64,000 nucleotides of DNA, from contig NZ_JACVON010000002.1 in the NCBI RefSeq assembly GCF_018882385.1, positions 715,058 through 779,057 of the forward strand. Direction: 5' to 3'. A program made the translations under genes and the position numbers. A model generated the notes under the pieces. That model was not told the origin of the DNA. It did not search any database and saw only the letters and a program-made list of their open reading frames with translations. Shown piece after piece: positions 17,128-27,833 of this stretch. How positions within the stretch are numbered: position 1 is the stretch's first letter; each line of letters opens with the position of its first letter. Origin of the DNA: Polynucleobacter sp. 30F-ANTBAC (lineage in GTDB: Bacteria; Pseudomonadota; Gammaproteobacteria; Burkholderiales; Burkholderiaceae).

Positions 17128-18035
17128 CTAAATTAGCTAAAAAAATCACTGGAAGTTTAGTGGCGATCGTCACGCCCATGCACCCTGATGGCAGCCTTGA
17201 TTTGCCGGGTTTGCGTCAACTGATCGACTGGCATATTGCTGAAGGTACGGATGGCATTGTGATCGTTGGAACAACGGGGGAATCTCCGACTGTTTCCGTT
17301 GAAGAGCATTGCGAACTGATTCGTGTCACAGTGGAACATACTGCCAAGCGCATTCCTATTATTGCTGGCACCGGGGGTAATTCAACCAGTGAAGCGATTG
17401 AGTTAACAGCCTTTGCTAAAAAAGTCGGTGCAGATGCTAGCTTGCAAGTGGTGCCTTATTACAACAAGCCGACGCAAGAAGGTATGTACTTGCATTTCAA
17501 AACGATTGCAGAAAAAGTAGACCTGCCTGTGATTTTGTATAACGTGCCGGGTCGTACCGTTGCCGATATGAGTAATGAAACCATTCTGCGTTTGGCAAAA
17601 GTTCCAGGCGTGGTAGGTGTTAAAGATGCAACCGGTAATTTAGAGCGTGGCATGCAATTGATTGCTGGTTTAAATGCAACGGGCTGTTCGGATTTTGCAG
17701 TTTATTCAGGTGATGATTTAACTGCCTTGCTACTTATGTTGATGGGTGGTCATGGCAATATTTCAGTGACAGCTAACGTAGCGCCTCGATTGATGCACGA
17801 GTTGTGTGTCGCTGCTATGGCAGGTGATGCGTCAAAAGCTAGAGAGATTCAGTACCAATTATTAGCAGTTCATAAAGCCATGTTCATTGAAGCGAATCCA
17901 ATTCCTGTGAAATGGGCTCTTCATGCGATGGGTTTAATGGCTGAAGGCATTCGTTTGCCTCTCACCACTTTAACGCCTAGCGCTCAAGAACAGGTGCTAC
18001 TAGCGCTTAAAGGCGCTGGATTAGTTAAGAAGTAA
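17124..18035 (+). CDS. dapA: 4-hydroxy-tetrahydrodipicolinate synthase
   Basis: A 303-residue TIM-barrel aldolase that condenses pyruvate with aspartate semialdehyde in lysine and meso-diaminopimelate synthesis. [15 protein letters not shown] is the signature. The catalytic Tyr is in ILYNVPGRT and the Schiff-base Lys is in GVKDATGN. The start overlaps the stop of the methyltransferase gene by 4 bp. bamC follows after 80 bp, the common dapA-bamC order in Proteobacteria. Confidence 0.97.
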   Translation: MTKLAKKITGSLVAIVTPMHPDGSLDLPGLRQLIDWHIAEGTDGIVIVGTTGESPTVSVEEHCELIRVTVEHTAKRIPIIAGTGGNSTSEAIELTAFAKKVGADASLQVVPYYNKPTQEGMYLHFKTIAEKVDLPVILYNVPGRTVADMSNETILRLAKVPGVVGVKDATGNLERGMQLIAGLNATGCSDFAVYSGDDLTALLLMLMGGHGNISVTANVAPRLMHELCVAAMAGDASKAREIQYQLLAVHKAMFIEANPIPVKWALHAMGLMAEGIRLPLTTLTPSAQEQVLLALKGAGLVKK

Positions 18036-18115
18036 AAAGTTTTAAGTAAATTTTTATTCAATTTTTAGATAGCAACACTCAGAATAGTTAACAGTTCGAC
18101 AACTTAGGAAAACAT

Positions 18116-19240
18116 ATGCGTCGCTTACCCTCACAGTCAAGATTGGTTCTTATTGGAACTCTTAGTCTCTTGTTAACTGCTTGCTCCAGCACCTTTTCAG
18201 GTGACACCATTGATTACAAATCAGCCGGTGAGAAAAAAGGTCCTAATTTGGCGTTTCCTCCTGATATGGCAGTGGCTGGTGGTGATAAGCGCTATGTGGT
18301 GCCTGATGGTGGCGCTACGTTGTCCGGTTACAGCAATGCTGTACAAACCAAACCAACCAGTAAAGAAGCTGTTTTACCCACTGTTGCTGGTATTAGAGTG
18401 GAGCGTGATGGTAGCCGTCGTTGGTTGGTTATCAATAAGCCGGCTAAAGAGCTTTATCCAAGCATTCGTGATTTCTGGCAGGAGACTGGTTTTATCTTGA
18501 TGGTCGACTCTCCTGAGACGGGAATTATGGAAACTGATTGGGCGGAGAATCGTGCCAAGATTCCTCAGGACTTTATTAGAAGAACAATTGGTAAGGTTTT
18601 AGATTCTATTTACTCAACGGGTGAGCGTGATAAATTCCGTACACGTTTAGAGGTCAATAGTAAGGGTGAGACAGAGGTATTTATTACGCATCGTGGTGCA
18701 ACTGAGGAGTTGACTGGTTCAGATAAGAACCAAGCCATGTGGACAACTCGAGCTAATGATCCTGAGCTTGAAGCCGAGTTTTTGGCTCGCTTGATGCAAC
18801 GTTTGGGTTATGCTGAAGAGTCTACTAAAGCTTCATTGGCTGCTGCCAAAACAGCATCGGGCACAACAAAGGTTTCTAATTTGAAGAAAACTCCAACGCC
18901 TCGTTTGGAGTTTGCTGGTAATTTTGATCGTGCTTGGCGAGAAGTTGGTGTGGGTCTTGATCGTTCGAATTTCACTGTGGATGATCGCGATCGCAGCAAA
19001 GGTATCTACTATGTACGCTTTGTTAATACGCAAGAGTTATCAAATGAACGTGGTTTCTTTGACAAAATGTTCAGTAAGAAGTCCGATGATGATATGAAAA
19101 AGGCTAAGCGTTACCGTGTACTTGTTAAAGATACTGCTGGCACAGTTACAGTAACTGTTCAAGATGAAAATGGTGCTGCTGAAGCAGGCGGTGTTTCTGA
19201 ACAAATCTTAAGTCTTTTAGACCTTCAAGTTGGCAAGTAA
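18116..19240 (+). CDS. bamC: Outer-membrane assembly lipoprotein BamC
   Basis: A 374-residue lipoprotein of the Bam complex that inserts beta-barrel proteins. The signal peptide ends with the lipobox LLTACSS (Cys about residue 23). A low-complexity N-terminal segment follows, then two helix-grip domains (about 95-215 and 260-370; RRWLVINKPAKELYPSIRDF opens the first). It lies downstream of dapA as in many Proteobacteria. A strong hairpin terminator follows. Confidence 0.93.
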   Translation: MRRLPSQSRLVLIGTLSLLLTACSSTFSGDTIDYKSAGEKKGPNLAFPPDMAVAGGDKRYVVPDGGATLSGYSNAVQTKPTSKEAVLPTVAGIRVERDGSRRWLVINKPAKELYPSIRDFWQETGFILMVDSPETGIMETDWAENRAKIPQDFIRRTIGKVLDSIYSTGERDKFRTRLEVNSKGETEVFITHRGATEELTGSDKNQAMWTTRANDPELEAEFLARLMQRLGYAEESTKASLAAAKTASGTTKVSNLKKTPTPRLEFAGNFDRAWREVGVGLDRSNFTVDDRDRSKGIYYVRFVNTQELSNERGFFDKMFSKKSDDDMKKAKRYRVLVKDTAGTVTVTVQDENGAAEAGGVSEQILSLLDLQVGK

Positions 19241-19270
19241 GCAACAAGAAGTAAACAGCAGGTAAAAAAA

Positions 19271-19300
19271 AGACCACCCGAAGGTGGTCTTTTTTATTTC
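19271..19300. terminator. Strong bidirectional rho-independent terminator
   Basis: AGACCACC (19271-19278) pairs with GGTGGTCT (19283-19290) around a 4-base loop. A run of A lies on the left and a run of T on the right, so it can act on both strands. It lies between bamC and the convergent small lipoprotein gene. Confidence 0.9.
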
Positions 19301-19308
19301 AGTAAGAA

Positions 19309-19482
19309 TTACTTCTTAGCTGGCTCAGCTGCTGCTGGAGCTGCTGGAGCTGCAGGTGCTGCTGCTGGAGCTGCTGCATCAGCTGGAGCTGCTGCTGGAG
19401 CTACTGGAGCTGGAGCTTCTTTTTTGCCACAAGCTGCCAAAGAAATTGCTAACAAAGATGCTACTAATAGTGATTTTTTCAT
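19309..19482 (-). CDS. Small Ala/Pro-rich lipoprotein (57 aa)
   Basis: The product opens MKKSLLVASLLAISLAACGK, with a perfect lipobox LAAC at residues 15-18. A mature peptide made almost entirely of Ala and Pro follows and ends EPAKK. AAGGAAAT lies 6 bp before the ATG. The repeat-like GCTCCAGCA triplet pattern makes it prone to length change. Small Ala/Pro-rich lipoproteins are frequent in Burkholderiales but have no assigned role. It shares a terminator with bamC. Confidence 0.8.
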   Translation of the reverse strand: MKKSLLVASLLAISLAACGKKEAPAPVAPAAAPADAAAPAAAPAAPAAPAAAEPAKK

Positions 19483-19599
19483 TTTTTATTTCCTTAAAAG
19501 ATTAGCTAATCATCTAACGGTGATTTAGACCGGATCCTTGGGTGAGTTCACTTTGGGATCAGAGGGAGATTATAAATAGATTTATAAAAAATACTAGAG

Positions 19600-20859
19600 T
19601 TAACCCTTATCGATCTTAGATGAATTGATGCATAACCAACCCGATTGGTAAGCCTCAAACCAAGGGCTATCTTCATCGGTAATCCAGTAACAAAGATCTA
19701 TACACTGTAGAGCTGATAGTTGCTTGTGTTGACTCAGCTGGCACCAGTAGGACCAATCCGGCTCATCAGAATCACTCATACTTTCGCCATTTAAATAGAA
19801 AAAATCCTTGTCATACAGTGACTTAGATGATGGCGCTAATCTAATACCTGCTTGAGAAATCGCTTTTTTGAAGCTTGATAAATCAAGTAACACTCTTGGC
19901 GGGCTGAAAACAGCTTGTGGTTTTGGCTCACTCAAGATGCTAGCCAAAGTACAAGAGACGTCACTTTTGCTCCATTTCAGTTGATTGAGGTGCTGTTGAA
20001 CAGCATCAATCAGTTGAGCAGGGATCAATGCTGGATCGAGGGTTGCCTGTTGGTCGGGATCGTTGTAAAGCTCTGACAAGGCTAGATTGTTCTCAAGAGC
20101 CTCGGTTGTGCGCCATAAGATTTCATTCATGAGCTCTTTATAAGTTGGAGCCCTAAATCCAATCGACCACGTTTGGCAGCCTGCATCGAGTGCGATGCCA
20201 TCATGTGCAATATTGGGTGGCAAGTAGAGCATATCCCCAGGCTCTAAAACCCAATCATCCGTCGCTTTAAAGTTTTTTAAGATTTTGAGCGGAAGGTTTT
20301 CTTTGAGAGAAAGATCTTTTTGTGAGGAAATCTTCCAATGACGGCGTCCCTCCATTTGCAAAAGAAACACATCATAAGAATCAATATGAGGACCAACGCC
20401 ACCTTTTTCTCCAGCGATGCTGATCATCAAATCATCTAAGCGCGCTTCTGGAATAAATCTAAACCATGACATCACGGTCTCTGCCGCAGGGTGATGGGCA
20501 TTCACACTCTGAACCAACATGGTCCAATCGGGCTGTTGAAGAGATGGGATAGCTGAAGTCTTTTGAGGGCCATGCGTGAGAGACCATGGGTGGCTCTTAA
20601 CTAAACGAGACTCCACATTATTTTGTCCAGCCAACTTTTTCAGATCGGAAAATGAAAGGGGGCTGGTGAGGGGGGATCCAGCGGCTTTGGCTAACTTAAA
20701 AGCAGGAATGGCACCTCTGACAAGAAGCGGTTTTTTCTGCCAATAGTCTTTCATGAAGCGCTTGGGACTGATGCCCCCTAAAAGTGCCCAAGGCTCGTCA
20801 ATTGGCAATGGCTGAGGTACTTTGGGCGGTATATAACTATTGGTTAATATTGGCTTCAT
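19600..20859 (-). CDS. roxA: Cupin/JmjC-type ribosomal protein L16 arginine hydroxylase-like
   Basis: A 419-residue Fe(II)/2-oxoglutarate oxygenase. The metal triad is HxD in GPHIDSYDVFLLQ (about residue 160), with the distal His in LPPNIAHDG. WQKKPLLVRGA near the N-terminus is typical of the YcfD/RoxA family, which hydroxylates an arginine of ribosomal protein L16. The C-terminal half (dimerisation and winged-helix parts) is present. It is divergent from slyD with about 60 bp between the starts. Confidence 0.87.
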   Translation of the reverse strand: MKPILTNSYIPPKVPQPLPIDEPWALLGGISPKRFMKDYWQKKPLLVRGAIPAFKLAKAAGSPLTSPLSFSDLKKLAGQNNVESRLVKSHPWSLTHGPQKTSAIPSLQQPDWTMLVQSVNAHHPAAETVMSWFRFIPEARLDDLMISIAGEKGGVGPHIDSYDVFLLQMEGRRHWKISSQKDLSLKENLPLKILKNFKATDDWVLEPGDMLYLPPNIAHDGIALDAGCQTWSIGFRAPTYKELMNEILWRTTEALENNLALSELYNDPDQQATLDPALIPAQLIDAVQQHLNQLKWSKSDVSCTLASILSEPKPQAVFSPPRVLLDLSSFKKAISQAGIRLAPSSKSLYDKDFFYLNGESMSDSDEPDWSYWCQLSQHKQLSALQCIDLCYWITDEDSPWFEAYQSGWLCINSSKIDKG

Positions 20860-20918
20860 GGCTGGATTAAACTCACTTCAGTAGGCTTTCGTAAAGACTC
20901 ACGTAAAATAACATCATT

Positions 20919-21515
20919 ATGAAAGTACAAAAGAATACTATTGTTTCTCTAAGATACCGTCTGACGGATGCTCAAGACAATCTTATCGAAGAATCTGCAG
21001 GTCCGATGGTTTATTTACACGGTGGCTACGAAGGCACTTTCCCGAAGATTGAGGAAGCGGTGGATGGCCATGATGTGGGTTATGAAACCACGATTCAATT
21101 GGAACCGACCGACGCCTTTGGTGACTATGATCCTGACTTGCTCAAAATTGAAGCTCGCTCACGATTTCCGGAGCCCATTGAGGTTGGTATGCAGTTTGAG
21201 GGCTTATTGGATGATGAAGCACCTGTGGCTGATGCGGAATTAGATCCAGATATCAAGGCGGATGACGATGATGAGGAGCCCCTTATTTATACCGTTACCG
21301 ACTTGGCTGAAGACAAAGTGGTGTTAGATGGCAATCATCCACTAGCCGGTTTAGCTTTAAAGTTCTGGTTGCAGATTGCTGATGTGCGCGAAGCAACCGA
21401 AGAAGAATTGGAAGATGGGCATCCGTTGGGTGCTTTTGGATCCGATATTGAAGATGACGAAGCTGAGCTTGAAGAAATTATTCGTGACCAGGAACAGCGC
21501 CCAACGCTCCATTAA
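20919..21515 (+). CDS. slyD: FKBP-type peptidyl-prolyl isomerase SlyD-like
   Basis: A 198-residue SlyD-type FKBP. The N-terminal half-domain MKVQKNTIVSLRYRLTDAQD is followed by the insert-in-flap region and a second FKBP half with DGNHPLAGLALKFWLQIADV. The usual His-rich metal-binding tail of E. coli SlyD is absent and replaced by a very acidic tail (DDEAELEEIIRDQEQ). The extra acidic insert around 95-115 (DPDIKADDDDEEP) is unusual. Chaperone and prolyl isomerase activity is expected from the family. Confidence 0.9.
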   Translation: MKVQKNTIVSLRYRLTDAQDNLIEESAGPMVYLHGGYEGTFPKIEEAVDGHDVGYETTIQLEPTDAFGDYDPDLLKIEARSRFPEPIEVGMQFEGLLDDEAPVADAELDPDIKADDDDEEPLIYTVTDLAEDKVVLDGNHPLAGLALKFWLQIADVREATEEELEDGHPLGAFGSDIEDDEAELEEIIRDQEQRPTLH

Positions 21516-21518
21516 TCG

Positions 21519-21553
21519 AAAAAATAAATTAACTTAAAAACTATTTATTTTTT
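21519..21553. terminator. AT-only hairpin between slyD and mutS
   Basis: AAAAAATAAAT (21519-21529) and ATTTATTTTTT (21543-21553) form a perfect 11-bp stem of A-T pairs around a 13-base loop. It lies at the convergent gene ends and could serve both strands. The lack of GC makes strength doubtful. Confidence 0.4.
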
Positions 21554-24192
21554 AATTGATACAGTAAGTCGAGTGCGTCTTTCGGACTGAGGCTATCCAA
21601 TTGGATGGCCTCTATTTCTTTGTGGAGCGCTAACGCTTTTTCAGTCAAAGGATCCATCTCTATCTCAACCGGAGTTGTTTGAGTAAATAGATCCGATTGC
21701 TGAGTAGCTCGACTTTCTTGATTCGCTGTTTCTTCTAAACGAACCAAGTGTTTACGAGCTTCTTTGATCACCTCTTGAGGAACGCCTGCTAGCTGAGCGA
21801 CCTGCAAGCCGTAACTTTGGTTAGCGTGACCAGCTTGAACCGTGTGTAAGAAAACAATCCCATGACCTTTTTCAACAGCGCTCAAGTGAACATTCGCGCA
21901 CTGTGGATACTTGCCAGGTAAGCTAGCTAATTCTAAATAGTGTGTCGCAAATAAAGTCCAAGATCGATTCTTGCTCAGTAATTGTTGGGCAATCGCCCAC
22001 GCCAATGCCAGACCATCAAAAGTTGATGTGCCGCGTCCAATCTCATCCATGAGTACCAAAGACTGTGGAGTAGCACGATGCAAGATAGCAGCTGCCTCGG
22101 TCATCTCCACCATGAAGGTGGAGCGACCACTCGCCAAATCATCGGCAGCGCCAATGCGGGTAAAGATGCGATCAATCGGCCCCATCTTAGCGTTTGCTGC
22201 GGGCACATAAGATCCCACGTAAGCGAGTAAAACAATTAATGCGATTTGACGCATGTAAGTTGATTTACCACCCATGTTCGGACCGGTGATGAGAAGCATG
22301 CGTCGAGCATTATCAAATTGCGCATCGTTTGGAGCAAAGGACTCTGAGCGTTTGGCTAACTGACCCTCAACCACAGGATGACGACCCGCCTTGATTTCAA
22401 GGCCGGCGGTTTCATGAAGGAGTGGACGCACCCAGCCTAATGTTTGAGCTCTTTCTGCTAAGCAGGATAAGACATCTGTTTCTGCCAATGCTTGAGCTGT
22501 AGTTTGGCAGGCGGTCACGTGAGACTGCAGCTCCGCTAACAAAGCCTCATACAATTGTTTCTCAAGCGCAAAGCTTCGCTCTTTGGCAGACAATGCTTTG
22601 TCTTCAAACGCCTTGAGTTCGGGCGTAATGTAGCGCTCGGCATTCTTAAGTGTTTGTCGGCGGCGGTAGTCCTCAGGAACTTTATCGGTTTGACCATTGG
22701 TGACTTCAATGAAGAAGCCATGGACGCGATTGAATTCAACACGGAGATTAGCAATGCCTGTGCGTTCACGCTCGCGAGCCTCAAGTTCAAGTAAAAACGC
22801 GCCACAGTCGTCTCCCAAACGCCTCAACTCATCGAGCTCTGGATGGTAGCCATCCGCAATCACGCCACCTTCTCGAATTACAACGGAGGGTTCTGGTGCG
22901 ATCGCTCGCTCTAGTAAATCTAAAACGGGTGGGGCTGATGCTAAAACTTCAGCTAATTTTTTTAATAAGGTACTGGCTGCACTCAAAGGATTTAGCTTGG
23001 CGGCTAAATCCGGTAGCGCTTTTAAAGTATCACGCAAGCTACTTAAATCTCTTGGGCGAGCACTGCCTAATGCTAGGCGCGCGCTGATGCGTTCGACATC
23101 GGCCACTTGCTTCAAAATCTGTTGGATGTCCTGAAGAACAAAGGGGTGTGCCAGAAAAGTTTCAATGGCTTGGTGACGCTCGATAACAACAGCTTGTTGA
23201 CGTAGAGGATGATGCAACCAATGGCGCATTCGACGGCTGCCCATCGCGCTGGAGCAGTTATCTAATAATGAGAATAGGGTAGGATCCGATTCACCACGTA
23301 ATGTTTCTGTGATTTCTAAATTACGTCTGGTTGCTGCATCAATCCCAATATAGTTTTGATCCTCTTCAAATTGGCATTTCTGAATATGCGGTAACTTGCC
23401 GTGCCAACCGAGACCTTGAGTATTGGCACCATAAGCCAGTACCGCTGCAGCTGCAGTTAAGGCAGATGCTTGTAGTTCTTGGTTATCAATGCCAAGACCT
23501 TGCAAACTGCTCATCTGGAAAATATCGGTTAAGCGACGATGCCCTTCATCGGGTGTCCATACCCAATCTGGAATCGTGTGACCGGATAAGTTGATGTCAC
23601 TACCACTTGATTCTAAGAGAAGCTCTTTGATTTGATTTTCAGAGCCCGGTAAACAAAGTATTTCAACCGGTTGGATGCGCGCTAAATATTGCGGCAATTC
23701 TTCAGGGGCGCACTGAGTGAGTTTTAGATCGCCGCTGGTGATGGTTAACCAAGCTAAACCCCAGGCACTCTTTTTGGTGGACGGCACGATCGCTAATAAA
23801 GGCGCATCTTCTCGGTCGCTCATCAACGCTGAGTCAGTGAGCGTTCCAGGTGTGATCACACGCATCACGCGTCGCTCAACAGGGCCTTTGGATGTGGCAG
23901 GGTCACCGACTTGCTCTGCAATAGCAACGGACTGTCCTGCTTGAATGAGTTTGGCTAAGTATTGCTCGGCAGCGTGGTATGGAATACCTGCCATCTTGAT
24001 AGGGTTGCCGGCTGACTGACCACGTTGCGTGAGAGTGATATCTAAAATCTTGGCAGCTTTTTCGGCATCGTCAAAGAAGAGCTCGTAAAAATCACCCATC
24101 CGAAAGAAAACTAAAGAGTGGGGGTGCTCCGCCTTAATGCCCAAAAACTGCTGCATCGCAGGCGTGTGCTTGGCCAACTCAATTGGGTTCAT
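21541..24192 (-). CDS. mutS: DNA mismatch repair protein MutS
   Basis: An 883-residue mismatch recogniser. The N-terminal mismatch-binding motif is [11 protein letters not shown] with the wedge Phe. The core and clamp domains carry [12 protein letters not shown]. The ATPase has Walker [14 protein letters not shown] (about residue 635), then [18 protein letters not shown] and the HTH end. Length is typical. Its start overlaps the stop of cysE (TGATG), so it is the last gene of a trmJ-cysE-mutS operon. Confidence 0.98.
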   Translation of the reverse strand: MNPIELAKHTPAMQQFLGIKAEHPHSLVFFRMGDFYELFFDDAEKAAKILDITLTQRGQSAGNPIKMAGIPYHAAEQYLAKLIQAGQSVAIAEQVGDPATSKGPVERRVMRVITPGTLTDSALMSDREDAPLLAIVPSTKKSAWGLAWLTITSGDLKLTQCAPEELPQYLARIQPVEILCLPGSENQIKELLLESSGSDINLSGHTIPDWVWTPDEGHRRLTDIFQMSSLQGLGIDNQELQASALTAAAAVLAYGANTQGLGWHGKLPHIQKCQFEEDQNYIGIDAATRRNLEITETLRGESDPTLFSLLDNCSSAMGSRRMRHWLHHPLRQQAVVIERHQAIETFLAHPFVLQDIQQILKQVADVERISARLALGSARPRDLSSLRDTLKALPDLAAKLNPLSAASTLLKKLAEVLASAPPVLDLLERAIAPEPSVVIREGGVIADGYHPELDELRRLGDDCGAFLLELEARERERTGIANLRVEFNRVHGFFIEVTNGQTDKVPEDYRRRQTLKNAERYITPELKAFEDKALSAKERSFALEKQLYEALLAELQSHVTACQTTAQALAETDVLSCLAERAQTLGWVRPLLHETAGLEIKAGRHPVVEGQLAKRSESFAPNDAQFDNARRMLLITGPNMGGKSTYMRQIALIVLLAYVGSYVPAANAKMGPIDRIFTRIGAADDLASGRSTFMVEMTEAAAILHRATPQSLVLMDEIGRGTSTFDGLALAWAIAQQLLSKNRSWTLFATHYLELASLPGKYPQCANVHLSAVEKGHGIVFLHTVQAGHANQSYGLQVAQLAGVPQEVIKEARKHLVRLEETANQESRATQQSDLFTQTTPVEIEMDPLTEKALALHKEIEAIQLDSLSPKDALDLLYQLKNK

Positions 24193-24758
24193 CAGTTACC
24201 GATATCTTCAGGGGTGATGCCATAAGCCGTGAACGAATGTTGAGAATCGGAAGTTTCAACAATTCTGGCTGGGATGCCAACTGCAGTAGCACCTGCTGGA
24301 ACAGCTTTAAGAACAACTGCATTCGAACCAATGCGCGCATCTTGACCAACAGTGAAGCCACCCAGAACTTTGGCGCCAGCACTCACCACCACGCCTGACT
24401 CGAGAGTCGGGTGACGCTTGGTGCCTTTGTAGAGTGATGTGCCTCCCAAGGTAACACCTTGATAGATGGTGCAATCATCGCCAATCACGGTGGTTTCACC
24501 AATCACTACGCCTAAGCCGTGATCAATGAACACGCGTTTGCCCACCACAACAGCGGGATGTATCTCAATACCTGTGATGAAGCGAGCTGTATGGGATACC
24601 AAGCGTGCAACTAATTTCAACTCAATATGCCACAGAAAATGCGCGATGCGATGCAACCAAACGGCATGCAAGCCCGGGTAGCACAGAATCACTTCTAAGC
24701 GAGTGCGGGCCGCCGGATCGCGGGCAATGATGGAATCAACGTGTTCGAATAAAGACAT
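24192..24758 (-). CDS. cysE: Serine O-acetyltransferase (short type)
   Basis: A 188-residue left-handed beta-helix acetyltransferase that makes O-acetylserine for cysteine synthesis. Hexapeptide repeats cover about 70-170. Catalytic [14 protein letters not shown] and the block [20 protein letters not shown] are present. It lacks the long N-terminal helical domain of E. coli CysE and resembles the short EpsC/CysE type. It shares single bases with trmJ (TAATG) and mutS (TGATG), which implies tight coupling. Confidence 0.94.
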   Translation of the reverse strand: MSLFEHVDSIIARDPAARTRLEVILCYPGLHAVWLHRIAHFLWHIELKLVARLVSHTARFITGIEIHPAVVVGKRVFIDHGLGVVIGETTVIGDDCTIYQGVTLGGTSLYKGTKRHPTLESGVVVSAGAKVLGGFTVGQDARIGSNAVVLKAVPAGATAVGIPARIVETSDSQHSFTAYGITPEDIGN

Positions 24759-25591
24759 TATTTGATTTTACCGTGTTGAAGCATTTGTTTTGCAATGCCG
24801 CGCAAAAGATCAATTTCTTCTTTTTGCAAAGAGGCCCTGGCAAATAAGCTTTGGAGTCTGGGCATGAGCTTTTTAGGGTTCTGAGGATCAAGATACCCAA
24901 TTGCTTCAAGGCCTTGCTGCCAATGATCGAGCATGGCTGTAATCGCTGCTTGATCGGCTAGCTCCACATGGCTGGCGGAAGACATTTCTGAGTAAGTGGT
25001 CTTTGAGTCAATCTCTAGTCCTCTCATGAGACCCTGCCTCATCGAGTAGGCCACAATCATCATGGCTTGGGCTAGATTGAGTGAAGGGTACTCTGGGTTA
25101 GCATCAATCCAAACTCGGTGGGTGCAGTGCTTAAGATCATCGTTATCCAAGCCGGTTCGTTCTGTTCCAAATACAAAAGCCACCGGTTTATCCATCAAAA
25201 GTGCCTGACTAGCTAAGTCAATCGCTTCATTGAGGGGAATTGCTGGAGGGCCAAATTCTCGATCACGGGTCGTTAAACCAAAGACCAATTGACTGGCTCC
25301 GGCTGCATCGACTAAAGACTCATGATTTTGTGCGCCCTCGAGAACATCAAATGCGCCGCTGGATAAGGAGATCGCTTCGGCCTTTTTGGCCATATATTGG
25401 TAGGCAGGATTCACCAAATGCAGGCTGGAGAAGCCCATGGTTTTGATAGCCCTGGCGGCTGATCCCACATTGCCGGGGTGGCTGGTGCGAACCATGACCC
25501 ACCGAACAGGCCAGTTTTTCTTCAAAAGCCCCAAGGATTCCTCATTTCGAGCTAAAATCTGTTTTCGTCGTACAGCTTGATCGCTGGACAT
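24758..25591 (-). CDS. trmJ: tRNA (cytidine/uridine-2'-O-)-methyltransferase TrmJ
   Basis: A 277-residue SPOUT methyltransferase that modifies position 32 of the tRNA anticodon loop. [20 protein letters not shown] is the N-terminal signature. [15 protein letters not shown] and [15 protein letters not shown] form the knotted SAM site. The C-terminal extension (about 190-277) is the TrmJ-specific domain. It opens the trmJ-cysE-mutS operon, divergent from suhB with only 38 bp between the start codons. Confidence 0.93.
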   Translation of the reverse strand: MSSDQAVRRKQILARNEESLGLLKKNWPVRWVMVRTSHPGNVGSAARAIKTMGFSSLHLVNPAYQYMAKKAEAISLSSGAFDVLEGAQNHESLVDAAGASQLVFGLTTRDREFGPPAIPLNEAIDLASQALLMDKPVAFVFGTERTGLDNDDLKHCTHRVWIDANPEYPSLNLAQAMMIVAYSMRQGLMRGLEIDSKTTYSEMSSASHVELADQAAITAMLDHWQQGLEAIGYLDPQNPKKLMPRLQSLFARASLQKEEIDLLRGIAKQMLQHGKIK

Positions 25592-25629
25592 TGCTCTTCT
25601 CCAATTCGTTGTGTTACTTAAAAAATACT

Positions 25630-26436
25630 ATGCACCCCATGCTTAATGTGGCCATCAAGGCCGCCCGTCGCGCAGGAAATATTATCAACCGAGCCTCGTT
25701 GAATAGCGAGCGTATTCAGGTTACCCGTAAACAACACAACGATTTTGTCACTGAAGTCGATCAGGCTGCTGAATCTGCCATTATCGATACTTTAAAAGAT
25801 GCCTTCCCTGATCACGGCTTTTTAGCTGAAGAGGGCGGTGAGATCCAAGGGACTGCTCTTGAAGGTCAACCGAGTCATGTATGGATCATCGATCCATTGG
25901 ACGGCACCACTAACTTTATTCATGGTTTCCCTCATTACGCTGTATCCATTGCCTTGGCGGTGGATGGTGTCACTCAACAAGCCGTGATTTACGATCCAAA
26001 CCGTGATGAACTTTTCACAGCAACACGTGGTGCAGGTGCTTATGCCAATAACCGTCGCTTGCGTGTGGCGGGGCGCCTCAAAATGTCTGAAGCCTTGATC
26101 GGTACAGGTTTCCCTTACCGTGAAGACCAAGATGTTGATGCGTACTTGGAGATATTTGCCAAAATGACACGCCAATGTGCTGGTTTACGTCGCCCTGGTG
26201 CTGCTGCTTTGGATTTGGCTTATGTGGCTGCTGGCCGTTTAGATGCCTTTTTTGAGCAAGGTTTAAAGCCGTGGGATATGGCAGCGGGTGCTTTATTGAT
26301 CACAGAAGCAGGTGGTTTGGTTGGTAACTATGCGGGCGAAGAGTCTTACCTTCACACAGGTGAGATCATGGCTGGTAATCCGCGTTTATTTGCGCAATTG
26401 GTGACCCAGTTACGTGGTCACTCTCAAGTTAAATAA
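25630..26436 (+). CDS. suhB: Inositol monophosphatase family protein SuhB
   Basis: A 268-residue Mg-dependent phosphatase; in E. coli SuhB also acts in rRNA antitermination complexes. ATG 25630 is chosen because the family starts [16 protein letters not shown]. The metal site is [17 protein letters not shown] with EEGG before it. The second signature is [17 protein letters not shown]. An upstream in-frame start would overlap the promoter of the divergent trmJ. Confidence 0.95.
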   Translation: MHPMLNVAIKAARRAGNIINRASLNSERIQVTRKQHNDFVTEVDQAAESAIIDTLKDAFPDHGFLAEEGGEIQGTALEGQPSHVWIIDPLDGTTNFIHGFPHYAVSIALAVDGVTQQAVIYDPNRDELFTATRGAGAYANNRRLRVAGRLKMSEALIGTGFPYREDQDVDAYLEIFAKMTRQCAGLRRPGAAALDLAYVAAGRLDAFFEQGLKPWDMAAGALLITEAGGLVGNYAGEESYLHTGEIMAGNPRLFAQLVTQLRGHSQVK

Positions 26437-26457
26437 CCAGCGCTAACTTAGAACTAA

Positions 26458-27240
26458 CTAAGCTCTAACCAAATCTAAAGAACGGATACCCTCGGAGGTG
26501 ATGCTTAAAGCATTACCTTTGGGCAACACCGTTTCTGGGTGATCAAAATCCCAGTCGGATAAAACCCAACGCTCCCATGATTGACCATCTGATTTCTCTT
26601 GATGGTAAGCAGGGCGGTGCGTATGACCATGGATCATTCTGGGACACTCTAGCGATGCGACCAACGCTGCTGTAGCGTTCAAAGTGACATCACCTTTCAC
26701 TTGGTTGATTTCTGGTGTGAACTTCTGAGTTCGCTGGTATTTGGCTGTACTCTTGCTGCGCAAAGAGCTGGCAATGCGGACACGCAAGAATGTTGGAAGT
26801 AATAAAAATAATTTTTGTACAAATTGGCTGCGCACGACTTTTCTAAATAGCTGGTAGTTGCTATCAGCTGTACATAACGCATCACCGTGAGTGAGTAACC
26901 AAGCTTGCTCAGCAATCACCATGACTTGTGGGTCATTCAAAATAGACATCTGTGCTTTTTGAGCATACTGCTGACCCAATAAGAAATCCCGATTACCTGG
27001 CATAAAGTAAACCTTCGTGCCAGATTGACTCAACGCTTTAATCGCTTTAGCGACTGCTTGATGGAAAGGGGATCGTGCTTTGGCATCATCCCCTACCCAA
27101 AACTCAAACAGATCACCTAAGATAATCAAGGCTTCGTGCGAGCGAGCTTCTTTTTCTAAAAACTCAAAAAACCTCTCTGCCGTTCTCGGCATAGAGGGTG
27201 TTAGATGTAAATCAGAAATAAGAATGGCGCTCGCGTGCAT
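26458..27240 (-). CDS. lpxH: UDP-2,3-diacylglucosamine diphosphatase
   Basis: A 260-residue calcineurin-like phosphoesterase of lipid A synthesis that yields lipid X. Metal-binding blocks are ISDLHLTPS, GDLFEFWVGDD, PGNRDFLLG, THGDALC and HGHTHRPA. It acts at the inner face of the cytoplasmic membrane. It follows ppiB on the same strand with a 3-bp gap, so the two are one operon. Confidence 0.95.
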   Translation of the reverse strand: MHASAILISDLHLTPSMPRTAERFFEFLEKEARSHEALIILGDLFEFWVGDDAKARSPFHQAVAKAIKALSQSGTKVYFMPGNRDFLLGQQYAQKAQMSILNDPQVMVIAEQAWLLTHGDALCTADSNYQLFRKVVRSQFVQKLFLLLPTFLRVRIASSLRSKSTAKYQRTQKFTPEINQVKGDVTLNATAALVASLECPRMIHGHTHRPAYHQEKSDGQSWERWVLSDWDFDHPETVLPKGNALSITSEGIRSLDLVRA

Positions 27241-27243
27241 GAA

Positions 27244-27747
27244 TTACTCTTCAATAATAGTAGCTTGAACAATCGTGACATCTTCTTGAGGAACGTCTTG
27301 ATGAAAGCCTGAGCTACCAGTCTTGACCTTGCGAATCAATTCAACTACATCCATGCCTTCGGTCACTTCACCGAAAACCGCATAACCCCAACCTTGAGAA
27401 GTGGGTGCTGAGAAATTAAGAAAGTCGTTATCAACTGTATTAATAAAGAACTGTGCGGTGGCTGAGTGAGGGTCACCTGTTCTAGCCATAGCAACAGAAC
27501 CTTTGGTATTTTTAAGACCGTTGTCCGCTTCATTTTCAATCGCTGCCATGGTTGGCTTTTGTTTCAAGCCTGCAGTCATGCCGCCGCCTTGGATCATAAA
27601 ATTAGCAATCACACGGTGGAAAATAGTGCCGTCGTAATGGCCTGAGCGCACATAGGCTAAAAAATTCTCAGTGGACTTTGGCGCTAACTCATCGTTTAAG
27701 GTTAACGTGATGTTGCCCATGCTGGTTTGTAGTTGTACCTTGGCCAT
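27244..27747 (-). CDS. ppiB: Cyclophilin-type peptidyl-prolyl isomerase B
   Basis: A 167-residue cytoplasmic cyclophilin. The start at 27747 ([15 protein letters not shown]) is chosen because GAAGGAG sits at ideal distance and the extra 18 codons upstream encode no family sequence. Active-site blocks [15 protein letters not shown] and [12 protein letters not shown] are intact. No signal peptide is present. It is probably co-transcribed with lpxH. Confidence 0.95.
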   Translation of the reverse strand: MAKVQLQTSMGNITLTLNDELAPKSTENFLAYVRSGHYDGTIFHRVIANFMIQGGGMTAGLKQKPTMAAIENEADNGLKNTKGSVAMARTGDPHSATAQFFINTVDNDFLNFSAPTSQGWGYAVFGEVTEGMDVVELIRKVKTGSSGFHQDVPQEDVTIVQATIIEE

Positions 27748-27833
27748 GCTAGCTCCTTCTTCTTTCAATGAAATAAATTGCAATGTAAAAAAATAAAACA
27801 ACTCTAAAAAATGGATAAAACGATATAACTGCT

